Assembly: GCA_039545295.1 (NCBI GenBank) | Contig: BCIK01000018.1 | Span: 532,918-596,917, forward strand | DNA: 64,000 nucleotides | Source: Udeniomyces pyricola | Lineage: Eukaryota > Basidiomycota > Tremellomycetes > Cystofilobasidiales > Mrakiaceae | Reading direction: 5' to 3' | Shown here: positions 37,426 through 49,815 of the stretch, piece after piece | How positions within the stretch are numbered: the first letter of the stretch is position 1 | Layout of the letters: the number at the start of each line of letters is the position of its first letter | The notes under the pieces: model-generated | The model's database searches: none | What the model saw: only the letters and a program-made list of their open reading frames with translations | What the model was told of the DNA's origin: nothing | Translations under genes and position numbers: made by a program

Positions 37426-37762
37426 GTTGGCGGACCAAGTGGTGTGTGGGTGATGGATCGATGGATCGATGGGGGCGTGGTGGTGGTGCTGGCCGACCGG
37501 ACTCGAGCCGAATTGCAGACGTGAACATGGACGGTTGATTAGCGGAACGACGCGTCTTCTTTGTTTCCAACATGACTTTTTCATCCTTTCTTGGGTTCTC
37601 ATCAGTCAACGTACGCTAGAATCATTAACGTCCGTATAACTCATACATGGAACCATAACAAAACAAAACACAAACAAAAAACTAAAAACTATATGAAACC
37701 CCAATGTGACACCTGATAATCTCTCTCTCTAGTATCCCCGCCCGTCGCGTCGACCACCTCTC
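37426..37762. other. intergenic between RFC and APP1
   Basis: 337 bases holding the RFC upstream side and APP1 3' side. A-rich (AAAACAAAACACAAAC) at about 37658-37675 and a short CT repeat at 37720-37731. No gene seen. Confidence 0.5.
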
Positions 37763-40700
37763 CTACTTTCCACCTTGCTCACCAAAGACAAGCGACCGAA
37801 CCTGCTCTTCAATCTCAGCCACCTCTCCGAATTTTGCCACCATGACGCCCTTCTGGCTCAACTCACCTTGGGCCCGATAAAACCGCTCTCGGAAATCGGC
37901 CGCTCGCTTCAGTTGCTTCGCCTGTGCCGACGTCACAGCCTCTTCGACTACCTCGTCGACCGCGTCCGGATTGACAATGGTCGAATAAGGGATCGTGGGC
38001 GAAGGCGGTGCCGTCGCAAGCAGGGGATCGAGGGCATCTTCCGAGATCGTCGGCTTGGGAACCACTTCGGACGGAACATCACTCATTGTGCCAGCAGGAG
38101 GCCCGACGGCCGTGGGGATATTGAGGTCCGGCAACGGGTTATTGGGAGAGAGGGCGTCGTAGAAGGTGTTGTCATCCGATCGAGAGCCCAGCAGGCTAGA
38201 CGCTCGCGAGCGGGAGCGAGCCGAAAGAGAACTGCTGGACGAGCTAGATCGAGTGAACGACGGTCGCATCGACGACGCAATGCGATGCACTCGACCTGGA
38301 GGCGAGTCCGGTGCCGGTGACATCGGCGGTAAAGAAGGGTTGGACGGCGTCACTGACCGAACGGAGGATGCTGAGGACGCCGTTGCTGAGGTATCGAGCG
38401 AGGCTGACGAGGATCGGACAGGTTGCGTCTTGATCTCGCGAATGAATATGCCTAGGATCTACGAGTTGAAAGGCAGGGACAGCATCAGAATCGAAGCCAA
38501 AGATTAGACGTTCGCGCTGCAATATTCAGGTCGTTTGAGGTCGGACACACCTGGTGAGGCCTTTCCTGAGCGATCTGACTGTACAGATCCAAGTCTTGCT
38601 CGGCCGAGTCTCCAAAGAGGACAAACTTGGCCTGAGGGTACCCATTGAGAATCTGAGTGCAGGATGGGAACCGGAAGCCTATCAGTCAACAACGATCAAA
38701 CGATGCGCGACATGTGACAAATCACGTGATATGTGGGACGGGAAACAGAAACATCACGGTAACGCACCTCAAGCACACCCCGCATCTTGCGCTCTCCCGG
38801 CTCCTCCCACAGGCCTTTGAAGAGTGAGCGGCCCCCGTAAAACTTGAGCCGCAGGGAAAATCCTGGGGGGAAGCAGTGGGTGGTGAGGAATGAGTGGATC
38901 GGGTCATAGAGTTCGTAAGGCGAATTTGACTAAGGGGTAATGGAGTAAAACCCATTAGCCATTGCGTCTCCACCGATCTTGTGCGCTCGTTGTGTTATGA
39001 AGGAGCAGAGCTCACAACATAATGCCAGCCTTCGACGCCTCCTGAGCCATCCCCAACAAGACTTCGGAACAAGGCACTCATTCCGGCAACCTCTAGTTCA
39101 TTGACGTTGCGACAAAAGACGTTCCTGTAGGTTAAGAGTGTAACGTGAATATCGATATCAGACGAGTTCCAGCATCGGGTCTGGTGATTTCAGCAACAAC
39201 GGCGTGGTACCTGAACACCTCGCGTAAGCCGCCCATCAGATCGGTCTTCTTGACGGTATCATCCATGTCACTGATGACTCTCACGCCCGTTGGCTTACTG
39301 AGGGGGGTGATAGTCTTGGCGACGAGTACCCTGCTGCCACCGTCTCTCGGTTTCGGTTCCGAATCGGTGTAGGGTGGCCAGTCGGTAATTGGCTGGTCGA
39401 TTGGCAGCAGCTTGGCGGTAACCTCCAGTGACCTAGGGGGACAGAAAGGGGCGGTCAGTTTATCGAGTCCCAACGCGTTGTGGTGCATATACCCTATTAT
39501 CGGCGGAGAGAAGGAACACGACAAGACCGTGGTGATAGGTACTGACCATGGGATGGCATCTGAACGAACATGATTCCCCGCCTTGTTGAGCTTCTCGGGA
39601 AAGATGAGAGGCAATGCATCAGGACATTCGACAATTCGATCCCAGGGAATTCTTATCGTCTCTTGGAAAGCACCGTTGATGTTGGTCGTGACTTGCATCA
39701 TATACAGAGCCGGGAGACCGAGCTCATCGTCCGTCTCGGGCACGCCTGCCGAGGGGTGGTTCGAAATTTTAAGCTTTTGGGCCGACGTGCCAAGCATCTT
39801 GGGTCGGACTTCGATGAGGACCTGTCGGTTCGGAATGACAGAAGCAAAGAAAGGTTGCAGCCGTCGCTTGAGGTTCTCGTGAAGCGTCGCCAGGTCGGTC
39901 TGCATCGATTGAAGGGCATCGGTTGCCGTTTGGTTCGACGAGGAGGGCATAAAGGTCGACGTCGACTCTGAGGATGAGCGATCAAGCATGGGTGGTAAGG
40001 ATGTTGACCGGGATGGCGATCGATGGTTTTTGATCGAGGGCTTAACGTTAAGGTCGGACGGTGACTCGACATTGATGCTCGACGGCTCGAGCGATGGGAG
40101 ATCGATACTCGATGACGAAGGAGAGGATGATATTTGGCCATCCAGAGCAAAAAACGTCGGATCACTGGAAGAAGTGTCGGAATTTATTTCATCTCCTGTT
40201 TGAGGAGAGGGAGGCTTGGTAAAGGAAGCCGAACGTGAGACGGATAACGTCGACGGCTGCGAGGCTGGCAGTCGAGGGAGGTCGGCAAACGTCGTCGCCA
40301 TCCTCGTGAAGACACGTTGGGTTCGGGATGCCTGACTTGGGGGTCTGAGAGTAGTGGCGAAACCTGAGACGTGCAGATTGATCTCAAAGGGTTTGATGGC
40401 GTCTGAGGAGGGAAACAGCACAGAGCCATATAGTGCTTAGTTCCTGAACTATGCGAGGCCTTGGTCAGCAGTCGAGTGAAACAGGGAATGGCGCCGAATT
40501 CTCACTTGGATCGTTCTTGAAACCAGAGCTGAAGGAAAAAAGGTCTTCTTCCCCCACAGATCCGTGGTCGTCTACAGACGTCCGGACTGCCCATCCTGGG
40601 AACAAGAGTAATCTATCGGTCGATTCCGAAATGCCTGCGTGTCAGAATGCCGACCAGAGTTCCCATCAGTTCAGTCATGACCTGAGTACGATTGATCCCG

Positions 40701-41085
40701 GGTTGGATGATCGTTAACTCAAGAGCTTACTCTTCTGCCTCCCCCGACCGAGCCAACCTCCCACAGCTGCTCGTACACCGTATCTGCCCTCGGTTGGCAC
40801 GCCGTTTTTGGAAGAAGATGGGTCGCGTGGGGCGTCGACCGAGGCAAGCGCCCGATCTTTTAAGTCGCCGACGTTGCCCGCGACGGTGGCAGCTGTGCCG
40901 GCTATGGAAGCAAGACCGCGACTAAAGCTGGCTGTAGAGAAGTAGGAGGGCCGAAGGACGCGAGGGGATGCAGGGACCAGGGGGGAGGATGGTCGGGGGG
41001 GTAGCGCAGGTGGGGCGGGAGCCCGATGGGACGAGGAGGCCTGAGTGGTGAATTGGGACATGTTGGGGCGGACGGGTCTGACCAT
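37763..41085 (-). CDS. APP1: APP1-type phosphatidate phosphatase
   Basis: HAD-like Mg-dependent phosphatidate phosphatase associated with actin patches and endocytosis in yeast. Eight exons, 876 residues (minus): 40731-41085, 40506-40634, 39547-40402, 39211-39432, 39016-39124, 38768-38929, 38551-38652, 37763-38458. The N-terminal conserved block includes RLLLFPGWAVRTSV. The catalytic DxDxT motif is VISDMDDTVKKTDLMGG; EVFRNVFCRNVNELEV follows, then SNSPYELYDPIHSFL (motif II region) and the terminal HAD motif FVLFGDSAEQDLDLY. The C-terminus is a Ser/Pro-rich tail of ~210 residues ending in a helical segment (AADFRERFYRAQGELSQ). A long Ser-rich linker sits in exon 3. Start 41085 (MVRPVRP) was preferred; 41061 (MSQFTTQ) is possible. 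Confidence 0.88.
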
Positions 41086-41868
41086 GGGATGTTGGGGGAG
41101 GGACGAAGTGAATGAGGCGGTGGGAAGGGTTGGGTTAGGCGAGACTGGATTTGGTTCTAGGTAGTTGAGGGAGCGGGAGTCGGAACGGCAGGCTGTCGAT
41201 GAGCGACGAGGGCTAGAGAGCTCGAAAGTTGATTTGGGGGCTGGCCAGGCTACCACGTGGGAGGGGGCAGCTATGATTGCAGCGTGGATGTAGTAGGGCG
41301 GGTTTATATATGGTATGTATCTATGTCGTAGCAGTCGACGCCTGGAGCCGCCGGAGGATCGGACGAGAGACGTATATAGGTAGTATGAGAACTGCGAGTG
41401 GATGAACTGATGAGCCGACAAGTTTCATCATCATCATCATCATCATCTCATGATCAATGATGATGTCCGATGGACTGTGTGATTGTTCGGACGGGCACAT
41501 GCGCAGATGGCTGTGAACAATGACGTCATGAGATTGGTTCCCATTCACCCACCCATCAATCGATATTCGATCAGGCCTCGCGCAACCTGCATCTCCAACC
41601 CAGCCAGATCCAGATGTTCAGCTGCGCAGCACGCTCACCTGCGCTCGCGCGGATGGGTTGATGATGAAAATGATGATAGCGATCTGATATAGAGATCTCA
41701 TGTATAGCTTGATAATCGATGGCTTTGCGCGCACAGCGTTCAACTCAACGTCCTGTCGCTACATATATATTCATATCCGATCCCTCACAGGCCCTTGAAT
41801 TGTCCATCCAACTCTTCGCCTTCCCATCCCCACCTCAACGGCCCATCAAATTAACCCTTCACTTCAAC
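41086..41868. promoter_or_regulatory. divergent upstream region, APP1 / small membrane protein gene
   Basis: 783 bases. Contains a CAT trinucleotide repeat at about 41425-41447 and a TATATA-like stretch at 41310. The frame continues open upstream of the APP1 start but shows no family signal. Confidence 0.4.
41425..41447. repeat. (CAT)n microsatellite
   Basis: About seven and a half CAT units in the APP1 upstream region. Confidence 0.9.
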
Positions 41869-42802
41869 ATGGCCTCTATCTGGTCAGCTTCATCTCTTCG
41901 CTCATGCACTTCAAGCCCTCGCCTACTCCGCCAGCAGCTCATCTTCTTTGCAATCGATACCTTGCTTTGACCCTTCTCTTTTTCCCCCGGCCCATATCGA
42001 CGTCAGGGATCTTATCTCCAACCTCGTCGTCCTCGCCCTCTTCCTCGGGGTGGTCTGTGCGTGGTGACCTTCCCAACCGCATTCAATCAGAGCCGAGTCA
42101 TTTCTGCTTCCAAACCACTTCGACCCAAACCTTTGACTGAGCCAGCCACGCTCGGCTGACCTTCACAATCCACTACATCTGACGATAGCTTGCACATTCG
42201 ACCCTGACACACGACCTGGCTTCTGGTTATATGCATCTGGACAGATGCCTTTGTGATTGGAAAGTCGACTATCAACTCAAGTCTGGAATCTACCAAGCAG
42301 TCAATGAAGCAAAAGGGCGTGTAAGTCTACGTACATCCCGTCATACTTTCACATCATGGAATTCGAGGAAACCCAAACCCCGCCTCCCTCTCCCTCATTT
42401 CTACCCAACATGAGCTGACCTACGGGCTTTTTTTTTCTCCTCTTGGACGGATCGATGCACCAAACTACTTCATCGTCAGGACCATGGATGCCAACGGGGT
42501 TTCTGTCAAAACAGACAAGCGTGCAATCGCTACAGAAGACTATGTCACAGCCTCTTCACAGTGCGTTCCCTTTCCCTTACTTCCTCCTTCCTTCTCGCAA
42601 GCATGCTGTTGTCCATCCACGTCTTGGAATGCTTGACAATGACCTACCTGATCCAGACTTATCGCGTACGCGCTCACGCGGTACTCCATGCTTATCTCCC
42701 CATAGAGCTGCGCTCAATGCTGGTAAGCGACTAGCTCAATCGGGAGCAGTCTCGTTCGGCGGGGGTGGAGCTTCGGCGCAAAAGCGCGCCAACACCAAGT
42801 AG
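41869..42802 (+). CDS. small single-pass membrane protein, unrecognised
   Basis: Five short exons, 105 residues: 41869-41882 (14 nt), 42007-42056, 42245-42320, 42480-42560, 42706-42802; all GT-AG and phase-closed. The assembled protein begins MASIWDLISNLVVLALFL and continues through a hydrophobic helix (residues ~5-27). A soluble part follows (KSTINSSLESTKQSMKQKG, then a Thr/Ala/Asp-rich region), and the C-terminus is Gly-rich and basic (SFGGGGASAQKRANTK). There is no signal cleavage site, so it is probably anchored by its N-terminus. The frame only appears after splicing; no single exon is longer than 33 codons. The model rests on internal consistency alone. Could be a mitochondrial or ER small protein; I do not recognise the family. 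Confidence 0.6.
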
Positions 42803-43262
42803 CAGGGCAGGATTTCTCAACGATTGAAGGACGTGTTGGCACAAGTTTTATCGTCCCCATCAATATGTCGTAATGACGCTGTTCGGGGTATGAAGCGAGT
42901 GAATGGGCTCCGGCGGATGCGACGTGTTTATCAATGGGTATTGCATTCTCCATCACTCGCCCTGGATCACGAGGTCATTACCTCCAATTTTGCGATCTCG
43001 CTCGAAACACTGGCATATACCATCTACAATGGGCCACGTCAAATAAGATTATCATCAAGAGAAACTCTATAGAAACGCCGCGAGGAGTACAAGGATTCCC
43101 CCAATTCCCACGAGACTAGGTACATGGCCCTTGCTGCGGCCTCCACTTGAAGCTGATCCTTTGCTCGTGCTGCGTCAAACAAAGCGATGCAAGGATGAGA
43201 TCGGTTAGACGACGCGTGCTTTGAATGAGACGACCTCGCTAGATACCAATTGATATATTGGA
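42803..43262. other. intergenic, convergent 3' ends
   Basis: 460 bases between the small membrane protein gene and the GH79 gene. No gene seen. Confidence 0.5.
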
Positions 43263-46200
43263 CTAGTCTTGGAATACGTACCTTCCCGTGCTGGCCTTGC
43301 CACTCAGACGGCCATTAGAAGTGGCGAGCACCGCGGGATTGACTTGCGTAGCTGTCGCAGTCCCTACGACCGTGGTTGAATATACAAGCTCGACGCCATC
43401 GCCCGCCTGTGGTGATGAGTTTGATAGGGCCTCGTCCGAAAGATAGACGATCGCGATCGAGGGGGCATAAACTGGAATATCGCAAGTGCCAGACGCGCAG
43501 GAGACAGTAATGTTGTCGAGCTGTCCCATGAGACTTCCAGTTGATTCGTAAGCACCACCCAAGGTCTGACCTGCCCATGTAATGTTATACTGCTCGGCTG
43601 TATCGGGTGCGCGAAGGTACCTGACGGCCACCGAGTTGGAGGACGGGACAGAGAAGCCAGAAAGAGTGGCGGTATAGTCATTGGCGCCCGATGAATCTGA
43701 GACAAAGTTGAAGAGGACGACCCGGGTCGGAGATCCGTTCTCGTAGATGGCATATGCCGGCTGGTACCTGACCGATTAAAAGAGCCAAGGGAGAGTTCAA
43801 TCAGTCGAAAGACATCAGGTCTTTGACAACGGCAATCATCTGTCGTTCATGCGGAGACTTACTGGTTGGTCTCGTCTCCCGCCTCACCTCCAGTCAGGTC
43901 AATGACTTGTGAAACGTTACTACGGCCCAATGCTTCGGCCATCTGAGATGGAAAACAACAGCGAACAAAAGACTCTCAATCAGAAACCAATAGGTGACCT
44001 GAGTGTCACTTTCGACGCACGATCAACTCACAACCAGGGTTGAATAATAAGGCGAGCCAGTCGTCCACTCCCGGAAACTCGAAACATTGGTGGGTGGAGG
44101 AGTAAAAGGGTTGTAGTATGCTTTCACACCACCGACGTGGAGCAACGCACTGAAACCAGACAACACAAACCCCTGCATCAGTGAAAAGCTCAGACATCAT
44201 TCGAGAAAAGCGAGATACGCACGTCGTGAAGTTGCGGTAGGCAAGCGTCAGCGACCAATCAGTTAGCCACATTCTGCCGAAGAGCCGAGTCAAGTGGGTC
44301 AAAAGGTCAGTACTTTACAAGCCTGCTAAGGGCGACAAAAGCAGATAGATTCAAGACGTACGCTGCTCCAAATGAGTCACTCAAACCAGGGAAACCCGAG
44401 CAAGACGCCTTGAGACCACAGTTAGATGTCAGGATTCAGTCAGGCGCCTTGAGTCTCATCACCGAAAAAGAGTCCAGAACGAAACCTACCGAGTTGGTCT
44501 CGAGCATGTAGACGTCCAATCCCTGGGTCGCTGCAACCGAGGCAGAATCGATGTCTGGTAAAATTCTGTGTCAGTGGATTGTCTTTTTGATAGCTCACAC
44601 CAGCAAATAGAGAAAAAGAAGAAAACAAAAAGCAGCTGCCCACAAGGATTAACGAGGGTCGTCGCCAGAGTATGGTTCAGAAATTCGCTAAAGATGGCTT
44701 GTCCGTCACTGGCTCCGTCGCAGTTATCCGCGGGGTAGTGCTGAAGGCGCATAAAGGGAAACATGCAAGCGTATCATCAGTACATCTGGTAGCTGTCCAC
44801 CTGCATACATACCATGCTGCAACCATCTATCTGCACGTACCTGCCAGCTCAACGCTTTCATCTCGCTAGCGAATGTGTCAAGGAAGCCTGTGGCCATCAC
44901 GTCCGAGGGAGACCATGAGCAGCACACTGAAGGCAGGAAGAAATTATGTTGGTCATCGCCGGCAGTGGACATGGAAGAGATGGCGGACGAAAGTTGATCC
45001 ATGTATATGGAGATGTTCCAGTCTCCTGTACGACGTCCGGAGGTGAGGTAGAGATCTGGCTCGTTCCCCAGCTGTAGTCCACCAAGAGAATTGCCTGTGA
45101 GATGATATGCATGAGATGATAAGTCAGTGCACTGTTGGTGCGGAGCCGGGCCGATTTGTCAACGTTTATCACTGAAGGTTGCAGGACACATACCGAGGAC
45201 TTTCTTGGAATACTCTGCAGTTGTGTCAGCTTTCGACTGGTCATCAGGATCACCTGATTGAGAATAAGGCACTTGGTCAGCCGGAATGTTGTCGAAATGA
45301 TCATCAAGAGAGATGCAACTCACTGAAGTCCAACCCCATAAACCTGATCATGAAATCCTAGGTCTTGTTAGTGATACTCTCTCTCAATCAAGCACGAGAG
45401 ATACGAGGGCGATACATACCACTCGGTCTGAACGTGAGAAGTGATGTTTGCCATCGAATAAAGAAGGTCGATAGAATAGTCGACAACAGGAGTGACAGAA
45501 GTGGTAGAAAAAGTCTTGTTGATGAGATTGCCGTTGCTGAGTCCGTTTGGGAACAATTCGCTCTGCACCCACCAAGGGAACAAGTAAGGATGTCGAGACC
45601 GAATCAGCAAGTTGAGGTCGGGTACATCACATACAGTAAACCTGACGACCAGATCCACTTCTCTCCGGTCAGATCACATGTCAGTCACTTCAGAAGTATG
45701 CAGATGTTCGCTTACGTCTTCTTGCGAGTTACCCCCAACTCGTACCCTCGGACCTCGACCGATACGAGCTTGGATATTGGCAAAATAGTTGAGCAGTTGA
45801 GGAGCAAGCTGCTCCGATGATTTACCGAGCACTGCCATTCACACAATCCGAAAGGAAGGATGTCATATTAGCAAGAGAACAGTCGAGTGCAGAGGGGGTT
45901 TGGCGTTGATAGGCCAAATCGAGGTCCGCCGAGACGCCATCGCGTCGAACAGGGGAAAATGTTCTCAGGGGCTGGCTGAATCTATTTTTGACCAGGCGCC
46001 ATCAGACGACACTCACCTTGATTAACGACACTGAGCTCGATACTACCAAGAGAGTAATCGAATAATGCATGCGCGGATGAGCTGACGGGTCCATGCGCAG
46101 TCGCTGGGCAAAGAAAAAAGAAGCGCCGACCTGAAGCCGAGGAAGGCGCCAGACTGTTCTCTCGATAGGGTCTTCCCACTCGCCTCGAGCTCGGTCTGAG

Positions 46201-46420
46201 CAGGTAACGTCCACGCAACAGTCTTATTGATGCCACCTTCAGGAGGATCAGGTACTGTCAGACGCGTTTGGTCATAGGCGGAGACGGTGCCTTGGGCGGC
46301 AGCGGACGAAGTGGCAGTTGAACCGGCTGAAGCCTGGCCGGGGAGCGTAGTGTAGAGGTGGTAGGAGTGGGCGCTCGGCGGGGTCGCTAACAGGCAGAGA
46401 AGGAGAGGAATAGGAAGCAT
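43263..46420 (-). CDS. secreted GH79-type glycoside hydrolase (beta-glucuronidase-like)
   Basis: Predicted secreted enzyme, 630 residues, with signal peptide MLPIPLLLCLLATPPSAHS. Fifteen exons (minus): 46131-46420, 46017-46042, 45716-45831, 45642-45662, 45420-45562, 45324-45343, 45194-45253, 44841-45094, 44644-44740, 44490-44554, 44362-44408, 44223-44273, 44032-44149, 43863-43942, 43263-43767. Exon 45642-45662 (21 nt) is the least certain because its acceptor is weak. The general acid/base Glu is in GGLQLGNEPDLYL; the likely nucleophile Glu is in DVYMLETNS. RVRVGGNSQED, WLTDWSLTLAYRNFTT and HVGGVKAYYNPFTPPPTN are typical of fungal GH79 proteins, and the C-terminal beta domain holds VRYLRAPDTAEQYNITWAG. 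Multiple sequons are visible. Substrate is probably glucuronide-bearing cell-wall or plant glycans (family knowledge). Confidence 0.85.
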
Positions 46421-47742
46421 CGTAGTCGAAGGGTGGAAATGCAAAAGTAACGCTGTCGGTAGATAAGAGGCTTCACTACCAGTTGATAGGTCGGGCTCGC
46501 GAGACGGTAGAAATTGGAATGGTGCAGATGTTGTCGCCCGGCGGTTTCAAAGGGCGGACTTGGGTGTTGAGTTGTCAGGGGGTGGCTATCAAGAGGGACA
46601 GTTGTCGTCCTGATGAGGGGACATGTCAACTAGGATGCAATCCATGGACCAAAAATAGGGTGACTAAAGAGTGACAGCTCCTGATGCAAGATCGCCAAAA
46701 GAGGAGATCCAGCTGGGGCCCGCTGTGGCGGTGTCAGACGTCAGATCTCAACCGTAGTAGGCACATTACGATGCAGCTCATGACGGGATCGAACCTGTAT
46801 ACGTCCCTCGGCAGCCTCACGTTGACACATTGTATCCACCCACTGCCAGGCACCGCAGGTAGCTGATCAAGACGACCCCATGGAACCCAATCTCTATATA
46901 TATATCCGTTCGTCATGGAGTGCAAGGAAGGTGGGGAGCCTGGCTTGAGGAGACACTCAGGGTGACTCTTGTAGAGTGATGATTCAGTATACTTGATCGA
47001 TGATCGATGAAATTGCGCTGATCGTGAACTCATGAGGAGATCCGAGATCCGATCACCGGGTCGGCTCGACGTGAATTGGTAACTTATCTTTATGTAGCGT
47101 AATAGCATCACATATCACATGCGCGCGCGCGCGATGCATGTCGTTCCATGTCGGATGGAAATAAGTATGTCAGTGTACAAGTGCGTATGCACGTGCATCG
47201 TCATGACGGTAAACCTCAATCCACATACGTACTGATGCACTGGTATTGCATGCAGCGATGATCGCCAGCACTCGTGAGTACTGACGTACAGCTGTACGTA
47301 TACGTACAGTATAGAACATACCCCACGTCGTCAAGATCAGGCATGATGTTCGTACGGCATGCATCAATCATGTAATCGCGCGGGCGGTCGCCGGACCGAC
47401 AACGTGTGTAGAGCGCGTCGACTAATTATGATGCATCATATGAATGGATCTGCGGTCGAGGACGTGATTTGGTCGATGTCCTGGTTCAAGTCGACAGGCT
47501 ACTGAGGAAATTATGTCGCCTTGGGACCCAACAGCTTTGGTCGGTCCTCGTGACATAACAGGAATCTCTTTCAGTCGCTTCAGTCAATTTATATCTGTCG
47601 TACACCAGCCGACGGCAGGCGGGACGCCTGTATATTTGGCCTCGATATAGAACTTCCAGCAAAACAGTCAACGTGGCGGACGCTCGAAACCATGTGTCAA
47701 AGGTCATGATAATCGTGGGAAAAGAGCGAGATCAACAAAGAT
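46421..47742. other. intergenic region, 1.3 kb, palindrome-rich
   Basis: Upstream of the GH79 gene and downstream of NDK1. Contains an alternating GC tract (47121-47133) and two overlapping perfect palindromes at 47284-47309. No coding exon or tRNA is supported. Confidence 0.55.
47284..47309. repeat. overlapping perfect palindromes
   Basis: 47284-47299 is a 16-base and 47292-47309 an 18-base perfect inverted repeat (core GTACGTATACGTAC). They share 8 bases. Confidence 0.9.
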
Positions 47743-49049
47743 TTACTCGTAAACGTCACCCTCGGCGGAGAGAGTGTACTGGGCGAGGCCTGGTTTGATG
47801 AAGCAAGGCAAGAACACCACGTTGCAGGAGCGAGCAAAGCGTCAGCATGACAGAATCTATATTACTTGGAAAAGTACAGCGAAGAGCTTGGGCATAGACA
47901 TCAACGGGCTCGCAACGTACCCTCGGGGAACCAGAGAGCGATCTCCTTAAGAGCGTTCTCAACCGAGTCGGATCCGTGGCAGACGTTTCGGCCCATGTCG
48001 ATGGCGTAGTCGCCTCGGATCGTTCCGGGCTGGGAAGCGAGGGGGTTGGTAGCTAAGGAAAGTTTGAACGACAAGAGACCGTCAGTATTTCTTGACTAAG
48101 ACTGCGAGGTTGTAGAGCAAAGGGCAGGACAAATCATATGCGATGAAGCCAAAAAAAAGCAGAAATCTACGTACCACCAAGCATGACTCGTCCAGTCTTG
48201 ACGATGTCCTTACCCTGCCAGACCATGCAGACAACGGGTCCAGCGGAAGACATCCACTTGACTATAACGAGGCAAAGACATCCAATGAATTGCGATAGAG
48301 GAGGACAGATGGGATCAAAGTCAAGAGTCAGCGAAAGCTCTGAACCAAAATGAAGGCTGCGCAACCGCCCTGACTGAGGAGGTCAAGCCGCCTTTTATCG
48401 GGCAAAGACACGTAAAGGCGCCGCTCAAACGGATAAGACATCGCACCAGAGGTACGATGGCGCCAGGAAGCGCCGACAAGCGTGAGCGGCTTAGGCTAGC
48501 GGTGAGATAAAAACGCAGGACGTACCGAGCTTAGGGAAGAAGGGCTTGTCCTTGAGGTCGGCGTAGTGCTTGCCGAGGTGCTCCTCAGTGGGGGAAGCGA
48601 GCTTGAGGGCAACCTAAGGACAGGGCGAATACCCGAAGCGGAGCGAAGGATACGCGGGCGAGGGGTGAGCGAGAGACCGTCTTTTTTTAGGGGGAATGAC
48701 GGGAAGGAAGCCAGCAAGCAACGACGTCCAGGTACGCACAAGCTTGAATCCTCGCTTCTCGAATCGGGCAATGATCTGAGGCAACACAATCGCATTCAAA
48801 AGTCAAAAGATGAGTGAGCATATTGAAGAGACCCAAGGCGAACTGTATTGATGGTAGTTGGAATAGAAAAGGGGATCTGCACGTACCTCACCGACGAGTC
48901 CTCGCTGGACACCGTCGGGCTCTGGAAGAGATGGGCGGTGAAGATAGTGGGAGTATGACGGAATAAGTAAGACTGAGCATAGGGTTGAGAGGAGATGAGA
49001 AGAGGGCGAACTGACTGATCATGATGTAGGAAAGCTCAGAGTTGGACAT
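47743..49049 (-). CDS. NDK1: nucleoside diphosphate kinase
   Basis: Transfers the gamma phosphate of NTPs to NDPs through a phospho-histidine. Seven exons, exactly 152 residues, the usual length (minus): 49016-49049, 48887-48921, 48740-48775, 48526-48613, 48175-48261, 47921-48052, 47743-47789. Hallmarks: [20 protein letters not shown] (nucleotide-binding Lys), [50 protein letters not shown], and the active-site motif [14 protein letters not shown] with the catalytic His. It ends [11 protein letters not shown]. No targeting extension, so cytosolic. Exon boundaries are all GT-AG and phases close. Confidence 0.96.
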
Positions 49050-49815
49050 GTTGAAGGGATGAATCAAAGAAGATGGTTGGGAGGACGAATTGACATCCAC
49101 CTTGGCACCCGCTTCAAAAACGGACGAGCCGTTTGCCACAGCAGGCAACACTGTCACAGCACTCCACAGTCCATGTTCGATTTGGTTCGATCACTGGCCC
49201 AGCCTGAGCCTGGCTGTGCGATCAGCTCGCCGAAGCACAGCCCTTTCCGACTTAGCCAGCTTCACCTTGTACTTACGTTGACTTGCCCTGATCAGTTCCT
49301 CGTTCATGGTTGCTTCAGTCGTATCGTTCCCCTTGCAATCCTTTCCGCAAAGCCAATACGAAACAGAAACAAAGAGAAATATGAAATTGCAAAGACCGTA
49401 GCCAGGGATGCACCAGAGTAGTCAAGACAAGTACAACACGATCAAAAAGCTACGGAGACAGGAAGAAAACACAGCGGCAACACAAACGACGAGGAAATGA
49501 AAAAGGATGACGAAAATCACCAGCAGAGGGGCAACAAAGAACACGAGCACCCCGGAGGATATGAAAGAAACAGCAAGTGAAAAGAAGAAGAAAAAAAAAA
49601 CAAGTCGCGAAAACAATGAAACAACACTACTCCATCCCTAATCAACACCAAACCATTCTCGCAAAATTACTCCCTTGCCTTGCCCACCACCTCTTTCCCT
49701 TTCGTTCCCCCACCTTTGCCCATTCTCTGTCCTCCCTCTCCTCCTCCCCCCTGCCCATCGGTAAACCTCCGATCTAGCAACGATGAATGTTAGAAGTAAT
49801 CAAAGGCGAAATGAC
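49050..49815. other. intergenic: NDK1 upstream / FAD oxidoreductase 3' side
   Basis: 766 bases. A-rich purine tract at 49575-49605, then a C/T-rich stretch at 49650-49760 on the plus strand. No coding exon is supported. Confidence 0.5.

Noticed and set aside
46783..46797. tRNA-like B box on the minus strand (GGTTCGATCCC)
   Set aside because: The flanking T-arm bases do not pair and no acceptor stem or convincing A box lies at the right distance. No tRNA was found in the window.
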